Made by a program: the position numbers and the translations under genes. A stretch of 14,635 bases of DNA. It comes from Prevotella sp. CAG:1185. Its GTDB lineage: Bacteria > Bacteroidota > Bacteroidia > Bacteroidales > Bacteroidaceae. Under the pieces are notes generated by a model. It searched no databases and was not told the DNA's origin. It saw only the letters and a list, made by a program, of their open reading frames with translations. The stretch covers positions 1 through 14,635 of the forward strand of contig HF992620.1 of assembly GCA_000436695.1 (NCBI GenBank), written 5' to 3'. Below, in pieces: positions 14,580-14,635 of the stretch (the first letter of the stretch is position 1; each line of letters starts with the position of its first letter).

Positions 14580-14635
14580 ATGGAAACGAATCAATTGGAA
14601 GTGTTAGCCCGCCTGGTGCTGCCTTCAGAAATACT
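14580..14635 (+). CDS. Partial N-terminus of a probable IS transposase subunit
   Basis: The window ends after 18 full codons (METNQLEVLARLVLPSEI, then probably Leu). The pattern of a short polar start followed by LARLVLPSEIL resembles the small first reading frame of ISAon1-type insertion sequences in Bacteroidales, as I remember them. With so few residues this is tentative. The short spacing from a promoter-like box and the GGGG-starting segment after the hairpin fit an IS edge. It is truncated by the window edge, not by mutation. Confidence 0.45.
   Translation, partial: METNQLEVLARLVLPSEI

Noticed and set aside
14370..14594. Leftward 74-codon frame after lolA
   Set aside because: It starts from TTG, overlaps the lolA stop and the hairpin on the opposite strand, and matches no known family; it is treated as chance.

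Overview
The window looks like a chromosomal segment from a Bacteroidales bacterium, most likely a Prevotellaceae member. This is inferred from moderately AT-rich DNA, the absence of clear Shine-Dalgarno sequences before most starts, repeated matches to the Bacteroidetes -7 promoter box TAnnTTTG, and protein types typical of the order: a dipeptidyl peptidase III with the HECLGH variant, a short RNase D-like exonuclease next to an RlmI-type methyltransferase, and a Bacteroidetes-style LolA. Species cannot be fixed from the sequence alone.

Layout. Positions 1-318 hold no convincing gene; they carry a four-unit, 22-bp-period degenerate tandem repeat and a strong leftward terminator. From 319 to 7671 every gene points left. 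In transcription order these are a stand-alone AraC-type regulator, dipeptidyl peptidase III and a DNA alkylation repair protein (tight spacing, 21 and 5 bp); then a Fur-family regulator with its own -7 box, overlapping purA by 20 bp; a terminator hairpin with nested structure; then hisS, followed after 2 bp by a secreted rhamnogalacturonan-acetylesterase-like SGNH hydrolase. About 330 bp of regulatory or non-coding DNA follows (7672-8003). From 8010 to 11167 three genes overlap end to start and point left: 3'-5' exonuclease, RlmI-like rRNA methyltransferase and tilS, closed by a terminator whose loop contains the tilS stop codon. A 102-bp divergent promoter region (11168-11269) separates them from rightward ftsK and lolA. 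After a long hairpin, the right edge begins what looks like an insertion-sequence transposase reading frame, cut by the window end.

Functionally this is mostly housekeeping: translation (hisS, tilS, rRNA methylation), purine synthesis (purA), chromosome segregation (ftsK), lipoprotein trafficking (lolA), peptide turnover and DNA repair. The accessory parts are the pectin-related esterase attached to the hisS unit, the 22-bp repeat array and the IS-like end. I see no clear new multi-gene system. The best second-look items are the esterase with a truncated pectin-methylesterase-like tail, the tandem repeat array flanked by short inverted repeats, the stop codon embedded in a terminator loop, and the IS-like end abutting an 18-bp hairpin.
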